Below are positions 1 to 6,696 of a stretch of 15,515 nucleotides of DNA, piece after piece; position 1 is the first letter of the stretch, and each line of letters opens with the position of its first letter. Origin of the DNA: Oscillospiraceae bacterium. Lineage in GTDB: Bacteria > Bacillota > Clostridia > Oscillospirales > Ruminococcaceae. The stretch spans positions 1-15,515 of the forward strand of contig JAQXFT010000018.1 of NCBI GenBank assembly GCA_029005335.1. Direction: 5' to 3'. The notes below the pieces were generated by a model. That model was not told where the DNA came from. It worked only from the letters and a program-made list of their open reading frames with translations, and searched no databases. A program made the position numbers and the translations under genes.

Positions 1-536
1 AGTTTAGGTTCAAGATGATTTTCAAGTTTAAGCTTTCCGATAACTGTACCGCCGGCTACTGCAATTACAAGTCCTACTATAACATATGCAACAGCAATTT
101 TAAATCCGAAAATACTTGTCAGAAGTACAAGTGAACCCAAATCCACAAGCGGTGAGGAAATAAGAAATGAAAATGTCATTCCGAGCGGTAAGCCTGCATT
201 TGTAAAGCCTATAAAAATCGGTATTGAGGAACATGAACAGAAAGGAGTTACAGTTCCGAGAAGTGCGGAAAGAATATTTCCCGATATTCCGCTGTATTCT
301 GAGAGTATCTGTTTTGTGCGTTCGGGCGGAAAGTATGTCTGAATATAGCTTATAATGAAAATCAGCACCATAAGCAGTATGCTTATTTTAAGTGTATCGT
401 ATATGAAAAACTGTATTCCCGAACCGATTTTTGAATTTAAATCCAGTCCCGTAAGGGAAATCAGATTTCCGATAAGTTCATTAAGCCACTTCATACCAAG
501 AATCTGATTCTGAATAAAATCCCATATTATCCGCAT
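1..536 (-). CDS. Permease, ArsP/YraQ (DUF318) family, 3' end cut by window edge
   Basis: Membrane permease of the DUF318 family, whose ArsP members export trivalent organoarsenicals; the substrate here is not known. I translated 178 residues from the reverse strand. They contain the family signature TPFCSCSSIP with the cysteine pair at about residues 100 and 102, and hydrophobic segments at about 50-66, 86-98, 104-128 and 132-162. The C-terminal half lies outside the window. The ATG at 536 follows GGAGG (546-550) by nine bases; an in-frame ATG at 542 is only three bases from it and is less likely. The start overlaps the end of the ArsR gene by 10 bp and the ribosome site lies within that gene, so translation is probably coupled. 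The upstream metal-sensing repressor supports a metal(loid) efflux role, though a related permease without arsenic specificity cannot be excluded. Confidence 0.88.
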   Translation of the reverse strand, partial: MRIIWDFIQNQILGMKWLNELIGNLISLTGLDLNSKIGSGIQFFIYDTLKISILLMVLIFIISYIQTYFPPERTKQILSEYSGISGNILSALLGTVTPFCSCSSIPIFIGFTNAGLPLGMTFSFLISSPLVDLGSLVLLTSIFGFKIAVAYVIVGLVIAVAGGTVIGKLKLENHLEPK

Positions 537-823
537 TGACATTCACCTCCTGTACAGCATCTGATTTCTGATACAAAATTCTGAAACTCAGAAAGCTTTT
601 TGCATGAAAGTGAATAATGCGACCATTTTCCCTCTTTACGTGCTGTAACAAGTCCGGATTCGCATAATATTTTCATATGATGTGAAAGAGTAGGCTGAGT
701 GATTTCAAACTTTTCAAGAATTTTGCATGCACACATTTCTCCGCCTGCAAGCATTTGTACTATCTCTAAGCGAGTACTGTCTCCGAGAGCCTTGAAAACG
801 GGTATAAAATCATTGTTATTCAT
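527..823 (-). CDS. ArsR/SmtB-family metal(loid)-responsive repressor
   Basis: Winged-helix repressor that leaves DNA when it binds a metal or metalloid. It is 98 residues long, normal for the family. Residues 8-25 (FKALGDSTRLEIVQML) are the typical N-terminal helix. EMCAC at 29-33 corresponds to the ELCVC-type thiolate site (C31, C33), the recognition helix is about ITQPTLSHHMKIL (41-53), and the C-terminus is cysteine rich (C89, C90, C95, C97). The start at 823 was chosen because GAGGTG sits six bases upstream; the in-frame ATG at 835 lies upstream of that ribosome site and would add only four residues. It is first in an operon with the permease and probably represses its own promoter. The inducer may be As(III), Sb(III) or a soft metal; sequence alone does not decide. 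Confidence 0.93.
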   Translation of the reverse strand: MNNNDFIPVFKALGDSTRLEIVQMLAGGEMCACKILEKFEITQPTLSHHMKILCESGLVTARKEGKWSHYSLSCKKLSEFQNFVSEIRCCTGGECQCG

Positions 824-835
824 AAAGCACCTCAC

Positions 836-885
836 ATTGATAATTATCTATATGACATTATAGCACACATATAGACGTTTGTCAA
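836..885 (-). promoter_or_regulatory. arsR-permease promoter with candidate ArsR operator
   Basis: Reading on the minus strand, TTGACA (885-880) and TATAAT (862-857) are separated by exactly 17 bases, a consensus sigma-A promoter. An inverted repeat CTATATG (848-854) / CATATAG (868-874) with a 13-base centre brackets the -10 box. A second palindrome GATAATTATC (839-848) lies near the expected transcription start. Repressor binding at either would block RNA polymerase, as expected for ArsR autoregulation. The promoter boxes are seen directly; operator function is inferred. Confidence 0.75.
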
Positions 886-902
886 TATGTAAAAAACAAT
901 AC

Positions 903-931
903 TTGCAAAAATTCCTGTTTTGTGATATAAT
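903..931 (+). promoter_or_regulatory. Promoter of the ABC-F gene
   Basis: TTGCAA (903-908) and TATAAT (926-931) with a 17-base spacer. The -10 box is preceded by TGTGA. A transcript would start near 938, giving a leader of about 28 bases before the ATG at 966, too short for the attenuation leaders known from some antibiotic-resistance ABC-F genes. The box is back-to-back with the arsR promoter: the two -35 hexamers are only 17 bases apart. Confidence 0.72.
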
Positions 932-965
932 CAAGGAAATTACATTTGAATTGAGGAAATTTTTT

Positions 966-2891
966 ATGCTTATAAATCTTACTGATATAAACAAGTTCTA
1001 TAATGGAAATCAGGTATTGAAGAATATTAATCTTACTATTGATGAATCGGATAAAATCGGACTTGTGGGCGTGAATGGCTGCGGAAAGTCAACACTTATA
1101 AAGATTATTACCGGAAAAACAGACCCCGACCGCTTCACGGAGCGTGACGGAATAGTATCAATGGCTTCAAAGACAACAATAGGCTATCTTGAACAGATGG
1201 GAGGTCTTGACAGTGAAAGCACTGTTCTTGACGAGATGAAAAAAGTATTTTCCGATATGGACAATGCCATTGCAACTATGCGTGAAATTGAAATAGAAAT
1301 GTCAAAGGGAAATACTTCACGGAATGACGAATATCACAGGCTTTCCAGCTGGGTGGAATCGAATGACGGATATAATACAGATGTAAAAATCAAGATGATT
1401 CTCAATGGTATGGGATTCACTGAAAATGAACTCGGAAGAACCGTTTCAGGATTCAGCGGAGGAGAAAAAACACGTCTTGCAATTGCAAAGCTGTTGCTTG
1501 AAGAACCGAATATCCTTATTCTTGATGAACCTACGAATCATCTGGACTTTAAAACAATTATGTGGCTTGAAGATTATCTGAAATCCTATAAAGGTGCTGT
1601 GCTTGTTGTATCTCATGACAGATTTTTCCTTGACAGGGTATGTAATTCGATATGCGAAATTGAAAGGGGAGTTTTAACACGCTATAAGGGTAATTATTCC
1701 GCATTTACAAGGCTTAAGGAAGAAGCTGTTGCCCGTCAGGAAAAGGAATATGAGCTTCAGCAGAAAGAAATAGCTAAAATGGAAGATTATGTCGCAAAAA
1801 ATCTTGTAAGGGCATCTACTTCCAAAAGTGCGAAAAGCCGTATAAAAGCACTCGACAAAATGGAGCGTATCGAAAAACCCATAACTTATACGAAATCCGC
1901 AAAAATAAGATTTACTTATCCCATTGAACCGCCGATAGATGTACTTTCTGTCAGGAATATTGATATTTCAGTAGGGGAGGGCAACAGCAGAAAAACTCTC
2001 CTTGATGAAATTTCATTCAGCGTAAGGCGTGGAGATAAAGTCGGAATAATCGGTGACAACGGAATCGGAAAATCCACGCTTCTTAAAATTATTCAGGAAA
2101 AAATTCCGCATAAGGGTCTTGTCCGCTGGAATTCAAATATAAGAATATCTTATTTTGAACAGGAAAGCACTAATCTTAATAAGTCTCTGACAGTTATGGA
2201 GGAGCTTCATCACAGGTATCCCTCTATGACCGAGCTTGAAATAAGAAATATTCTTGCACAGGTTCGCCTGACAGGTGAAAACGTATTCAAGGAAACCGGT
2301 GTTATAAGCGGTGGAGAACGTGCAAAGCTCTGTTTTGCAATTATGATGCTTGAACACGGAAACGTGCTTATTCTTGATGAACCTACAAATCATCTTGATT
2401 TGTCCTCAAAAGATGCAATTGAACAGGCTCTCGAAGAATATACAGGTACTGTTATATTTGTATCTCATGACAGATACCTTCTCAGCAAAATTGCAACAAG
2501 AATTATTGAGCTTAAATCTGACGGCTATGAAGTTTATGAAAATAATTTCACAGAATATCTTGATATTCTCAGACAGCGTCAGGACGATGAAAAGCGTAAG
2601 GCTGATGCCGAAAAGCTTGAAAAAGCTCAGATTGCCATGCGTGAAAAATCTGCCAATGCATATAAATCAAAACAGCAGAGAAGTGCTGAGGCTGAACGCC
2701 GTAAACAGATTAAGGCTCTTGAATCCGAAATCGATAATCTGCAGAGTCAGCTTGATTCCCTTAATCTCGAAATCACTCAGCCCGAAATCTTTTCCGACTA
2801 TGAAACTATGAATAAAAAATGCTCCGAAATAGACAGAATCAGAAATCTTATAGATGAAAAATTCGACCTTCTCGTCGAACTTGATATATAA
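966..2891 (+). CDS. ABC-F family ATPase (ribosome-acting, YdiF/Uup-like)
   Basis: Soluble twin-ATPase ABC-F protein; the family works on ribosomes (translation factors or antibiotic protection) and has no membrane domain. It has 641 residues from the chosen start. First cassette: Walker A GVNGCGKST (35-43), signature SGFSGGE (161-167), Walker B ILILDEPTNHLD (183-194). The basic, helical inter-domain linker (P-site interaction motif) spans about 250-305. Second cassette: Walker A GDNGIGKS (363-370), signature SGGE (448-451), Walker B LILDEPTNHLD (468-478). A charged C-terminal helical/coiled-coil region covers about 535-635. The ORF is open from 879, but the ATG at 966 follows TGAGGA at proper spacing and begins the normal LINLTDI strand, so I use it. 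The layout and C-terminal coiled coil resemble housekeeping YdiF/Uup types more than a defined resistance factor; which subgroup is uncertain. Confidence 0.93.
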   Translation: MLINLTDINKFYNGNQVLKNINLTIDESDKIGLVGVNGCGKSTLIKIITGKTDPDRFTERDGIVSMASKTTIGYLEQMGGLDSESTVLDEMKKVFSDMDNAIATMREIEIEMSKGNTSRNDEYHRLSSWVESNDGYNTDVKIKMILNGMGFTENELGRTVSGFSGGEKTRLAIAKLLLEEPNILILDEPTNHLDFKTIMWLEDYLKSYKGAVLVVSHDRFFLDRVCNSICEIERGVLTRYKGNYSAFTRLKEEAVARQEKEYELQQKEIAKMEDYVAKNLVRASTSKSAKSRIKALDKMERIEKPITYTKSAKIRFTYPIEPPIDVLSVRNIDISVGEGNSRKTLLDEISFSVRRGDKVGIIGDNGIGKSTLLKIIQEKIPHKGLVRWNSNIRISYFEQESTNLNKSLTVMEELHHRYPSMTELEIRNILAQVRLTGENVFKETGVISGGERAKLCFAIMMLEHGNVLILDEPTNHLDLSSKDAIEQALEEYTGTVIFVSHDRYLLSKIATRIIELKSDGYEVYENNFTEYLDILRQRQDDEKRKADAEKLEKAQIAMREKSANAYKSKQQRSAEAERRKQIKALESEIDNLQSQLDSLNLEITQPEIFSDYETMNKKCSEIDRIRNLIDEKFDLLVELDI

Positions 2892-2970
2892 ATTATGCAC
2901 AAAAAACACCGGATTTCTTTGTAAATTTGATTGAATTAATAGTTTTATGATTTTATTTTCCTGATTTGTA

Positions 2971-2999
2971 TTGAATTTGCGGTGATTGTGTGTTATAAT
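2971..2999 (+). promoter_or_regulatory. Promoter of scfA
   Basis: TTGAAT (2971-2976) and TATAAT (2994-2999), 17-base spacer. The transcript would begin near 3006, about 49 bases before the scfA ATG. The gap after the ABC-F gene (2892-2970) is very AT-rich and I see no convincing hairpin terminator in it, so some read-through from the ABC-F gene is possible. Confidence 0.7.
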
Positions 3000-3054
3000 A
3001 TTTTTCAAGCAGATTTTCTGTGTTTTATACCGTTCTTCAGGAGGTGACTTTTTT

Positions 3055-3192
3055 ATGAAGCATATCATGACTATCAACAAGGCTAATCTCAAGGAGTCCG
3101 CTGCTAAGGGTGGCTGTGGCAAGTGTCAGGCATCATGTCAGTCAGCTTGCAAGACATCATGCACTGTAGCTAATCAGAAGTGCGAAAGATAA
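3055..3192 (+). CDS. scfA: SCIFF six-cysteine ranthipeptide precursor
   Basis: Precursor of the SCIFF (six cysteines in forty-five residues) RiPP family. It has exactly 45 residues and six cysteines at 21, 24, 28, 32, 36 and 43, with the N-terminal leader MKHIMTINKANLK and the conserved core CQSACKTSCTV. The maturase installs thioether links from cysteine sulfur to side-chain carbons; for the Thermoanaerobacter homologue I recall a Cys32-Thr37 link, and both residues are at those positions here. The start at 3055 follows CAGGAGGTGA (3038-3047), a near-perfect ribosome site; an upstream in-frame ATG at 2986 precedes the promoter box and is rejected. All seven lysines use AAG, unlike the neighbours, suggesting high expression. 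The maturase gene follows 95 bp later. The biological role of the family is not settled. Confidence 0.96.
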   Translation: MKHIMTINKANLKESAAKGGCGKCQASCQSACKTSCTVANQKCER

Positions 3193-3224
3193 GCTCTGAC
3201 GGCTTTCCTTTTCAGATTAAGTCC

Positions 3225-3260
3225 ATTGGGGGCAACATTTGAAATGTTGCCTCAATTTTT
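3225..3260 (+). terminator. Hairpin with short T run between scfA and scfB (attenuator or processing site)
   Basis: GGCAACATT (3231-3239) pairs with AATGTTGCC (3243-3251) around a TGA loop: a perfect 9-bp stem. It extends outward through G-U and G-C pairs and, after one bulged G, ATT/AAT (3225-3227 with 3254-3256). TTTTT follows at 3256-3260. No separate promoter for scfB is obvious in the 27 bases after the hairpin, so it probably lets only part of the transcripts continue, or protects the 3' end of the scfA message. Confidence 0.68.
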
Positions 3261-3287
3261 CATTCTATTTTGAAAGGCTGATTTGAT

Positions 3288-4655
3288 ATGATACATAAAT
3301 ATAAATTGGGCGGATTCAATATTGTTCTTGATGTGAACAGCGGAGGAGTTCACGTCGTTGACGATTTGACATATGATATGCTTGATAACATTGAGCCTCC
3401 GTTTGATGAAAAATGTCCCCGTAAGGTAGTTGAAAAGCTCTCGCTTTTTTACTCCCCTGAGGATATTGAAACCTGTTATGATGAGATAGTTGAATTATAT
3501 AATGATAAAATCCTTTTCTCAGAAGATGATTACGAAAAATATGCAGATTACTCTGTAGCATCTCCGGTTAAAGCCATGTGCCTTCTTATATCTCAGGACT
3601 GTAATCTCAGGTGCGAATACTGCTTCGCTGAAACAGGCGATTTCGGTATGGGAAGAAAGCTCATGACCTTTGAGACCGGAAAAAAAGCTATCGATTTTCT
3701 GCTGAAAATGTCCGCTAACCGTGAAAACCTTGAGCTTGACTTCTTCGGGGGCGAACCTCTTATGAATTTTGATGTCGTAAAGCAGGTTGTTGAATATGCA
3801 CGCTCCAGAGAAAAAGAGTATAACAAGAAATTCAGATTTACTATAACTACAAACGGTATGCTTCTTGATGATGACAAAATCGATTTCATAAACAGGGAAA
3901 TGTCCAACGTTGTACTCTCCGTTGACGGCAGAAAGGAAATAAATGACCGTGTGAGAAAGCGTATTGACGGTACAGGCTGTTATGACAGAATTATGCCTAA
4001 ATTCAAGAGTCTTGTCGAAAAAAGAGGAGACAGGGAATACTATGTGAGGGGTACTTTTACCAGATATAACCTTGATTTCTCAGAAGATGTCTTTGACCTC
4101 TATAATCAGGGCTTTGACCAGATTTCAGTTGAACCTGTTGTCAGCGAAGCTTCCGCAAGCTATGCTATTACGGAAAAGGAGCTTCCGGAGATTTTCAGCG
4201 AATATGAGAGACTTGCTGAGAGAATACTTGATAACGAGAAAAAAGGCGGTAAGTTTAATTTCTTCCACTTCATGCTTGATTTAGATCAGGGTCCATGTGC
4301 AATAAAGCGTCTGAGGGGTTGCGGTGCAGGCAATGAATATGTAGCGATAAATCCTGACGGTGATATTTATCCCTGCCATCAGTTTGTGGGAATTGATAAA
4401 TATAAAATGGGAAACCTTGATGAGGGTACATTCAGCAATGATATAAAGAAAGAGTTTGCATCATGTCATGTTTACTCAAAGCCTGAGTGCAGACAATGCT
4501 GGGCAAAATTCTATTGCAGCGGTGGCTGTAATGCAAATAATTATCAGTATATGGGTGATATTCATACTGCACACAAGCTTTCATGTCAGCTTCAGAAAAA
4601 GCGTCTTGAATGTGCAATAATGTTAAAGGCTGCCAGATTCTGCGGTCAGGAATGA
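3288..4655 (+). CDS. scfB: SCIFF peptide maturase, radical SAM/SPASM thioether-forming enzyme
   Basis: Radical S-adenosylmethionine enzyme that cross-links cysteines of the adjacent SCIFF precursor. It has 455 residues, the usual length. Residues 1-90 form the N-terminal peptide-binding (PqqD-like RRE) region. The radical SAM motif CNLRCEYC holds the catalytic 4Fe-4S cluster (C105, C109, C112), and DFFGGEP (151-157) is the SAM-binding GGE motif. The C-terminal SPASM region supplies auxiliary-cluster cysteines at 337, 345, 363, 401, 404, 410, 414 and 433, including CRQCWAKFYCSGGC (401-414). All expected cysteines are present, so the enzyme looks intact. The ATG at 3288 follows GAAAGG by about ten bases, a weaker site than that of scfA; with the hairpin upstream this fits low enzyme and high substrate levels. 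Confidence 0.96.
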   Translation: MIHKYKLGGFNIVLDVNSGGVHVVDDLTYDMLDNIEPPFDEKCPRKVVEKLSLFYSPEDIETCYDEIVELYNDKILFSEDDYEKYADYSVASPVKAMCLLISQDCNLRCEYCFAETGDFGMGRKLMTFETGKKAIDFLLKMSANRENLELDFFGGEPLMNFDVVKQVVEYARSREKEYNKKFRFTITTNGMLLDDDKIDFINREMSNVVLSVDGRKEINDRVRKRIDGTGCYDRIMPKFKSLVEKRGDREYYVRGTFTRYNLDFSEDVFDLYNQGFDQISVEPVVSEASASYAITEKELPEIFSEYERLAERILDNEKKGGKFNFFHFMLDLDQGPCAIKRLRGCGAGNEYVAINPDGDIYPCHQFVGIDKYKMGNLDEGTFSNDIKKEFASCHVYSKPECRQCWAKFYCSGGCNANNYQYMGDIHTAHKLSCQLQKKRLECAIMLKAARFCGQE

Positions 4656-4664
4656 TTTCCGTAT

Positions 4665-4706
4665 CTGAAAGGGCGGACGTATATATATGCGTCCGCCCGT
4701 TTTCAG
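4665..4706. terminator. Bidirectional terminator between scfB and the LysR gene
   Basis: GGGCGGACG (4671-4679) pairs with CGTCCGCCC (4690-4698): nine perfect GC-rich pairs around a TA-rich loop. The stem is flanked by CTGAAA (4665-4670) and TTTTCAG (4700-4706), giving a T-rich 3' side in both directions. It lies between the convergent ends of scfB (4655) and the LysR gene (4703) and should stop both transcripts. Confidence 0.9.
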
Positions 4707-5632
4707 GTTTCCTGATATTTTTTATTTGCCATATATACCTGTGACATAAATTCACGTTCCGGAGCAGTCAGCTTATAGCCCTTTCTGTATACAAGTACAT
4801 CTTTATACATACGGGAATTTGATTTGCATTTTATCTGTACGAGATTATGCTTGTCAAGCAGGGGCTGTGGTATGGGAGATACCCACATGAATGTATTCGG
4901 GTCGTTTTCGAGTACCACAAACTGGCTTGCACGTTCAAAGAGAAAGATTCTCTTGTCAACGCTCTCTGAAAATTCAGCCTTCATCACATCGGTCTGAGGA
5001 AGTGACGGTACATAGGAATCGGAATGTGTTATTTCAATATAATCAGAAAGCTTGTCAAATGTTATGTCGTTCATCTGTGCAATAGGGCTGTCCTTTGATG
5101 TTATCAGGACATAGTTGAATTCTGTGATTATCTCATATACAAGCTTTTTTTCGTTGAAAAGTGCTTTGAAGTATTTGTCAAACAATGCCTGAAAGCGTAT
5201 TATTCCGAGGTTACATTCATTTGTTATAAGACTGTTTATTGTCTGCATGGAGTTTGTCTCCTTATAGAATATAGCTGCAGGCAAATCACGGTTTATTTTT
5301 TTTGAAAATTCAGCAAGGGCATATGAAATATAGCTTGCTCTCGGAACGCATACAGAGAGCTTCTGTCTCCCTTTTTTTCCTTTTTTGTATATGCTTTCAA
5401 TTTCTTCTACCTGTGAAGTAATTTTTCTGGCATATTCAAGAAATTCCTCGCCCTCCGGAGTAGTTATAATTCCCTTTGAGGTACGGCGGAATATAGTTAT
5501 TCCGAGACTTTCTTCGAGTTCCTTTATTGCACGGCTCAGGTTAGGCTGTCCCATATAGAGAACCTCTGCCGCCCTGCTTATTGATTTTGTGCGGTCGATT
5601 TCGACTGCATATTTCAAGTGAAGAAGATTCAT
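4703..5632 (-). CDS. LysR-type transcriptional regulator
   Basis: DNA-binding regulator of 309 residues, the standard family length. The N-terminal winged helix-turn-helix covers residues 1-60: LKYAVEIDRTKSISRAAEVL, then QPNLSRAIKELEESLG and FRRTSKGIITTPEGE. A linker helix (about 60-90) leads to the periplasmic-binding-protein-like effector domain (about 95-290). The effector cannot be told from sequence. The start at 5632 has GGAG a few bases upstream. It lies 20 bp downstream of the cohesin/dockerin gene on the same strand, with no promoter that I can see between them, so it is probably the second gene of that transcript. LysR regulators usually act on divergent neighbours, so the 6487-6696 promoter region is a possible target. 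Confidence 0.92.
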   Translation of the reverse strand: MNLLHLKYAVEIDRTKSISRAAEVLYMGQPNLSRAIKELEESLGITIFRRTSKGIITTPEGEEFLEYARKITSQVEEIESIYKKGKKGRQKLSVCVPRASYISYALAEFSKKINRDLPAAIFYKETNSMQTINSLITNECNLGIIRFQALFDKYFKALFNEKKLVYEIITEFNYVLITSKDSPIAQMNDITFDKLSDYIEITHSDSYVPSLPQTDVMKAEFSESVDKRIFLFERASQFVVLENDPNTFMWVSPIPQPLLDKHNLVQIKCKSNSRMYKDVLVYRKGYKLTAPEREFMSQVYMANKKYQET

Positions 5633-5652
5633 ATTTTTCTCCGTTATTTCAA

Positions 5653-6486
5653 TTATTCAGGACTGTCTGTTATATCTGCGATATACTGCTGAAGCATCAG
5701 TACATCTCCCACAGTAAGACCGTCGCCTGTATTATGGACATCTCCGGCAATTATTGCGTTACCGTCAAGGGGATTTGCCTTTGAGTCTCCTATATATGCG
5801 GCTACTGCTACTATGTCAGCCATTTCGACTGAGCCGTCATTATTGACATCACCTTTGATTATATTTCCTCCCACTTTTATTGTACAGTTGCTGTAGTGGC
5901 TGAATGCATATTCCTGCATTGCGGAATCCTTACCGCAGTCTGTAAACTGGTCGCTGTCTATAAACCAGAAATTGCATTTATATTCATCGCCCTCCTGAGC
6001 GTCCTCCGGAATTGTCATGTTTACTCCTATTAAAGTTCCGTCTGTGCCTGCATTTTCTTTTGCAAAGGTTGTAACGAATATACAGTTCTGTTCGGGTGAT
6101 ACATATGGGGATATATCCGGTACTTCGGGGTTATCCCTGATTATATTCTTGTTTATGTCAGCTCCGGTTCTGTGGTATACGTTTACTGTAAGTGAATCAC
6201 TTACAGATTCACCCTTTGAATAGTATATATTTCCCTCATTATCACCGGCTGGCAGAAGTCTTGCATCATAGTTGAAATGTATTCCTGATGTACTCCAGCT
6301 GCTTCCGCCTGATATTTCATATGATATATATACGGTTTCACCCGCCTTTGCGGTATATGTTTCCTTGCCGTTTGCCCTCAGCATAAGTACGGGATTTCCG
6401 GAGGCATCTGCATTTATTGCCGGAGCTGTAAGCATTTCTGCAAGAAGCATACATGAGAGTATATATACAGGCTTTTTCCGATTCAT
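5653..6486 (-). CDS. Secreted cohesin-like domain plus dockerin protein (putative adaptor scaffoldin)
   Basis: Exported 277-residue protein. Residues 1-27 are a signal peptide (MNRKK, hydrophobic core, AINADA cleavage region). Residues 31-206 look like a cohesin-type beta sandwich: the AGETVYISYEISGG strand pair, GIHFNYDARLLPA, and the late strand TLIGVNMTIPEDAQEGD. Residues 210-272 are a dockerin. Its first calcium loop is canonical (D213, N215, D217, D224); the second runs D249-D261 and is one residue longer than the usual 12. Single-cohesin/dockerin adaptors such as ScaC of Ruminococcus flavefaciens have this size and order, so it may bridge an enzyme and a scaffold at the cell surface. 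The cohesin call is by pattern only; the domain could instead be another beta-sandwich module. GGAGGG precedes the ATG. The dockerin is much more certain than the cohesin. Confidence 0.82.
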   Translation of the reverse strand: MNRKKPVYILSCMLLAEMLTAPAINADASGNPVLMLRANGKETYTAKAGETVYISYEISGGSSWSTSGIHFNYDARLLPAGDNEGNIYYSKGESVSDSLTVNVYHRTGADINKNIIRDNPEVPDISPYVSPEQNCIFVTTFAKENAGTDGTLIGVNMTIPEDAQEGDEYKCNFWFIDSDQFTDCGKDSAMQEYAFSHYSNCTIKVGGNIIKGDVNNDGSVEMADIVAVAAYIGDSKANPLDGNAIIAGDVHNTGDGLTVGDVLMLQQYIADITDSPE

Positions 6487-6519
6487 GAAAAATATCCCTC
6501 CAATTGTTTTTTTACAATA

Positions 6520-6548
6520 ATTATATCACAGAAAAAATTCCTTGTCTA
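6520..6548 (-). promoter_or_regulatory. Promoter of the cohesin/dockerin-LysR operon
   Basis: On the minus strand, TAGACA (6548-6543) and TATAAT (6525-6520) have a 17-base spacer, and TGTGA precedes the -10 box. The transcript would start near 6513, about 27 bases before the ATG at 6486. It is divergent from the tepA-like gene; the two promoters share a gap of 210 bases. Confidence 0.7.
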
Positions 6549-6588
6549 TAAATTTTCCGGTAATTTTTAATTTATTGTTGTGGTGTTA

Positions 6589-6617
6589 TTGACTTTGAAA
6601 AAAAAAAAGTTTATAAT
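6589..6617 (+). promoter_or_regulatory. Promoter of the tepA-uppP-ftsK operon, with an A11 tract in the spacer
   Basis: TTGACT (6589-6594) and TATAAT (6612-6617), 17-base spacer. The spacer contains eleven consecutive A residues (6598-6608). The leader to the ATG at 6697 would be about 73 bases; it is AT-rich and I see no strong fold or riboswitch in it. This looks like the main promoter for the long plus-strand gene run. Confidence 0.7.
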
Positions 6618-6696
6618 TAGATGTGTATATATTATCCGTTTTTTCTCATAATTATTTCTGAAAGAAAATATTTATTAAGGAACGGAGATTATATAT

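Noticed and set aside
824..835. ArsR start at 835
   Set aside because: The GAGGTG ribosome site lies downstream of that ATG and serves the ATG at 823.
879..965. Extension of the ABC-F protein to an ATG at 879
   Set aside because: This start lies upstream of the -35/-10 boxes at 903-931 and has no ribosome site; the ATG at 966 has one and begins the normal first strand of the family.
2892..2970. Terminator after the ABC-F gene
   Set aside because: The stretch is AT-rich but I found only weak pairing (CAAA with TTTG) and no stem followed by a T run.
2986..3054. Longer SCIFF precursor starting at 2986
   Set aside because: It would begin before the -10 box, and SCIFF peptides are about 45 residues starting MKHI.
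4671..4698. A small RNA or attachment site at the strong hairpin
   Set aside because: Its place between two convergent gene ends with T-rich flanks on both sides is fully explained as a bidirectional terminator.
6618..6696. Riboswitch or leader RNA before the tepA-like gene
   Set aside because: The leader is about 73 AT-rich bases without a stable stem or a known conserved core.
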